A stretch of 8,676 nucleotides of DNA from JAPLFM01 sp964650885 (GTDB taxonomy: Bacteria > Bacteroidota > Ignavibacteria > Kapaibacteriales > UBA2268): NCBI GenBank assembly GCA_964650885.1, contig CAZYXG010000066.1, positions 1 through 8,676 of the forward strand. Direction: 5' to 3'. A program made the position numbers and the translations under genes. Shown in pieces: positions 7,685-8,676 of the stretch (positions are counted from its first letter, which is position 1; each line of letters opens with the position of its first letter). A model generated the notes under the pieces. It did no database searches. It was not told the origin of the DNA and saw nothing but the letters and a program-made list of their open reading frames with translations.

Positions 7685-8248
7685 TTATTCTTTTACTCGT
7701 TCGATATAAGCGCCAGCTTTAGTATCAACTCGCACTAAGTCGCCTTCGTTCACAAACAAAGGAACACGAATTTCAGCACCAGTTTCCACTGTTGCTGGTT
7801 TCATAGCATTTGTTGCAGTGTCGCCTTTCAGTCCAGGCTCAGTATAAGTAATTCGCAAATTAATATGCTGTGGTACTTCTACCGACAAAGCTGTCTCACC
7901 TTCAAATGCAATATACACATCTTGGTTTTCTTTTACAAATCTAAAATCTTCAGCCACCGATTCTTCACTCATTGGAACTTGATCGAAAGTTTCATTGCTC
8001 ATAAAGATATAATTTGCACCATCTTTATACAAATATTGATATGGACGTTTTTCGATTCTAACGAAATCAATAGATTCGCCAGAATTGTATGTGTGCTCTT
8101 TCAAGTTACCAGTTTTTAGGTTACGCATTTTCACTTTGAAGAACGCACCACCCTTGCCTGGCTTACGGAATTCGCTATCTATAACGATACAATTTTCATT
8201 TAGGTACTTTACAACTGCACCAACTCTTAAATCTGAAGTAGAACCCAT
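7685..8248 (-). CDS. efp: Translation elongation factor P
   Basis: A 187-residue EF-P, the standard length. It binds between the ribosomal P and E sites and speeds peptide-bond formation at polyproline stretches. Domain I (about 1-65) carries the loop FRKPGKGGAF with K32 at the tip, the position that is beta-lysylated in E. coli (K34 there). OB-like domains II and III follow. The C-terminal family signature is visible at about 150-170: KPATVETG, then IRVPLFVNEGD. The frame extends upstream to 8368, but that extension runs through the tRNA-Cys gene; MGSTSDLRVG at 8248 is the natural N-terminus. No Shine-Dalgarno precedes it, only the AT-rich leader common in Bacteroidota. It lies 28 bases downstream of tRNA-Cys and 27 bases upstream of accB. 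EpmA/EpmB-type or other modifying enzymes are not in the window. Confidence 0.97.
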   Translation of the reverse strand: MGSTSDLRVGAVVKYLNENCIVIDSEFRKPGKGGAFFKVKMRNLKTGNLKEHTYNSGESIDFVRIEKRPYQYLYKDGANYIFMSNETFDQVPMSEESVAEDFRFVKENQDVYIAFEGETALSVEVPQHINLRITYTEPGLKGDTATNAMKPATVETGAEIRVPLFVNEGDLVRVDTKAGAYIERVKE

Positions 8249-8276
8249 AATTATATTTGTTAATTTGGAAAAAGAG

Positions 8277-8347
8277 AGGTGACGACCGGATTCGAACCGG
8301 TGTGGACGGTTTTGCAGACCGTTGCCTAGCCGCTTGGCTACGTCACC
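8277..8347 (-). tRNA. tRNA-Cys (GCA)
   Basis: A full cloverleaf can be folded by hand on the minus strand. The acceptor is GGTGACG/CGTCACC with discriminator U. The anticodon stem ACGGT/ACCGT holds the loop CTGCAAA (anticodon GCA). The T arm is ACCGG-TTCGAAT-CCGGT. The 3' CCA is not encoded and must be added by the CCA-adding enzyme. The U73 discriminator and GCA anticodon are the expected cysteine identity elements. It is the first element of the transcript that continues into efp-accB-accC, so it would have to be cut out by RNase P and 3' processing. Confidence 0.96.
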
Positions 8348-8391
8348 ATTTAGTTTTGCAGAGTTCACAATTATGCAAACAAAACAGAAAA

Positions 8392-8422
8392 CAAATTTAC
8401 GGCATTATTCCTAATTCTCCAA
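8392..8422 (-). promoter_or_regulatory. Bacteroidota-type promoter for tRNA-Cys-efp-accBC
   Basis: Read on the minus strand, TTG (8422-8420) is followed after 20 bases by TAAATTTG (8399-8392), an exact match to the TAnnTTTG -7 box with near-ideal spacing. Transcription would start near 8385, about 38 bases before the tRNA. It is the only good promoter match seen upstream of the minus-strand genes. Confidence 0.6.
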
Positions 8423-8466
8423 ATAAATTGATTTGAGGATGGATATTCAAAAAAGTCAATTTGTTA

Positions 8467-8496
8467 TTGTAGAATCCCAAAATAAGCTTATTTTTG
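8467..8496 (+). promoter_or_regulatory. Bacteroidota-type promoter for tRNA-Leu
   Basis: TTG (8467-8469), a 19-base spacer and TATTTTTG (8489-8496) match the TTG-N19-TAnnTTTG consensus exactly in both boxes and spacing. The predicted start is near 8503, eight bases before the tRNA. It is divergent from the tRNA-Cys promoter, with the two upstream boxes about 45 bases apart. Confidence 0.65.
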
Positions 8497-8510
8497 AAAT
8501 CAAATTATTT

Positions 8511-8593
8511 GCACGAGTGGTGAAACTGGCAGACACGCCATCTTGAGGGGGTGGTTCCCGTAGGGTGTGAGGGTTCGAATCCCTTCTCGTGCA
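8511..8593 (+). tRNA. tRNA-Leu (GAG)
   Basis: A class II tRNA of 83 bases with acceptor GCACGAG/CTCGTGC and discriminator A73. The anticodon stem CCATC/GGTGG (one T-G pair) holds loop TTGAGGG, giving anticodon GAG for CUC/CUU codons. The long variable arm has a CCC-GTA-GGG hairpin, and the T arm is GAGGG-TTCGAAT-CCCTT. The extra arm and A73 are leucine features. CCA is not encoded. Confidence 0.96.
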
Positions 8594-8596
8594 CTA

Positions 8597-8630
8597 AAAA
8601 AAGCAATCGTAATGTGAAATTTGCTTTTTT
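8597..8630 (+). terminator. Terminator after tRNA-Leu
   Basis: AAAAAAGCAA (8597-8606) and TTGCTTTTTT (8621-8630) form a 10-bp stem around a 14-base loop, ending in a run of six T. It begins four bases after the tRNA, so tRNA-Leu is probably transcribed alone. By symmetry it could also serve a minus-strand gene coming from beyond the window. Bases 8631-8676 hold nothing I can assign. Confidence 0.8.
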
Positions 8631-8676
8631 CTTAGAATAAATAAGAATTCAATTCTCGCCTTTCATATTGCTTCAT

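Noticed and set aside
5812..7709. Plus-strand open frames opposite accC and accB.
   Set aside because: They are antisense to intact accC and accB with all catalytic residues present; no independent evidence for coding.
8249..8368. N-terminal extension of EF-P by 40 residues from an ATG at 8368.
   Set aside because: The extension is the translation of the tRNA-Cys gene; EF-P of normal length starts at 8248.
1..8676. CRISPR array, insertion sequence, prophage or other mobile element.
   Set aside because: No regularly spaced direct repeats, transposase or integrase motifs, or target-site duplications were seen, and the tRNA genes are intact with no duplicated 3' ends nearby.
8631..8676. Possible start of a minus-strand gene at the window edge (CAT at 8674-8676).
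   Set aside because: Too short to judge, and the sequence ends there.

Overview
The window is an AT-rich bacterial chromosome segment, most likely from the Bacteroidota/Chlorobi (FCB) lineage. The best evidence for the lineage is a pair of promoters of the type TTG-N19/20-TAnnTTTG, the signature of the Bacteroidota primary sigma factor, in the spacer between two tRNA genes. Several genes have weak or absent Shine-Dalgarno sequences, and a MoxR/BatA-type cluster lies next to a tRNA-Cys-efp-accB-accC unit. An AT-rich member of the Chlorobi/Ignavibacteria/Kapabacteria side is my guess. The sequence alone does not fix the genus.

Layout: (1) 7-1332, plus strand, a polytopic membrane protein resembling GT-C (ArnT/PMT-like) glycosyltransferases. 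(2) 1283-1663, minus strand, a reading frame without a start codon that looks like the decayed remains of a small lipoprotein gene, followed by an inverted repeat and a leader region up to 1827. (3) 1828-5709, plus strand, a tight four-gene operon: MoxR AAA+ ATPase, DUF58 protein with a VWA-like domain, a membrane-anchored BatD-like/DUF4381-like protein, and BatA (VWA domain). It ends at a strong bidirectional terminator at 5734-5766. (4) 8347 down to 5796, minus strand: tRNA-Cys, elongation factor P, the biotin carboxyl carrier protein AccB and biotin carboxylase AccC, apparently one transcription unit read from a promoter near 8392-8422. (5) 8511-8593, plus strand, tRNA-Leu(GAG) with its own promoter and terminator.

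How the genes work together: the MoxR ATPase is expected to act as a chaperone-like remodeller on the VWA proteins beside it. DUF58, the BatD-like protein and BatA would form a membrane-associated assembly with metal-binding (MIDAS) domains and a periplasmic portion. The family is linked to stress or aerotolerance, but its exact function is not established. AccB and AccC are the biotin carrier and biotin carboxylase of acetyl-CoA carboxylase, the committed step of fatty-acid synthesis. EF-P relieves ribosome stalling at polyproline.

Most of the window is well-conserved core biology, and I do not see convincing evidence for a new system. The points most worth a second look are the truncated form of the Bat cluster, the composite BatD/DUF4381-like protein, and the decayed lipoprotein-like frame.
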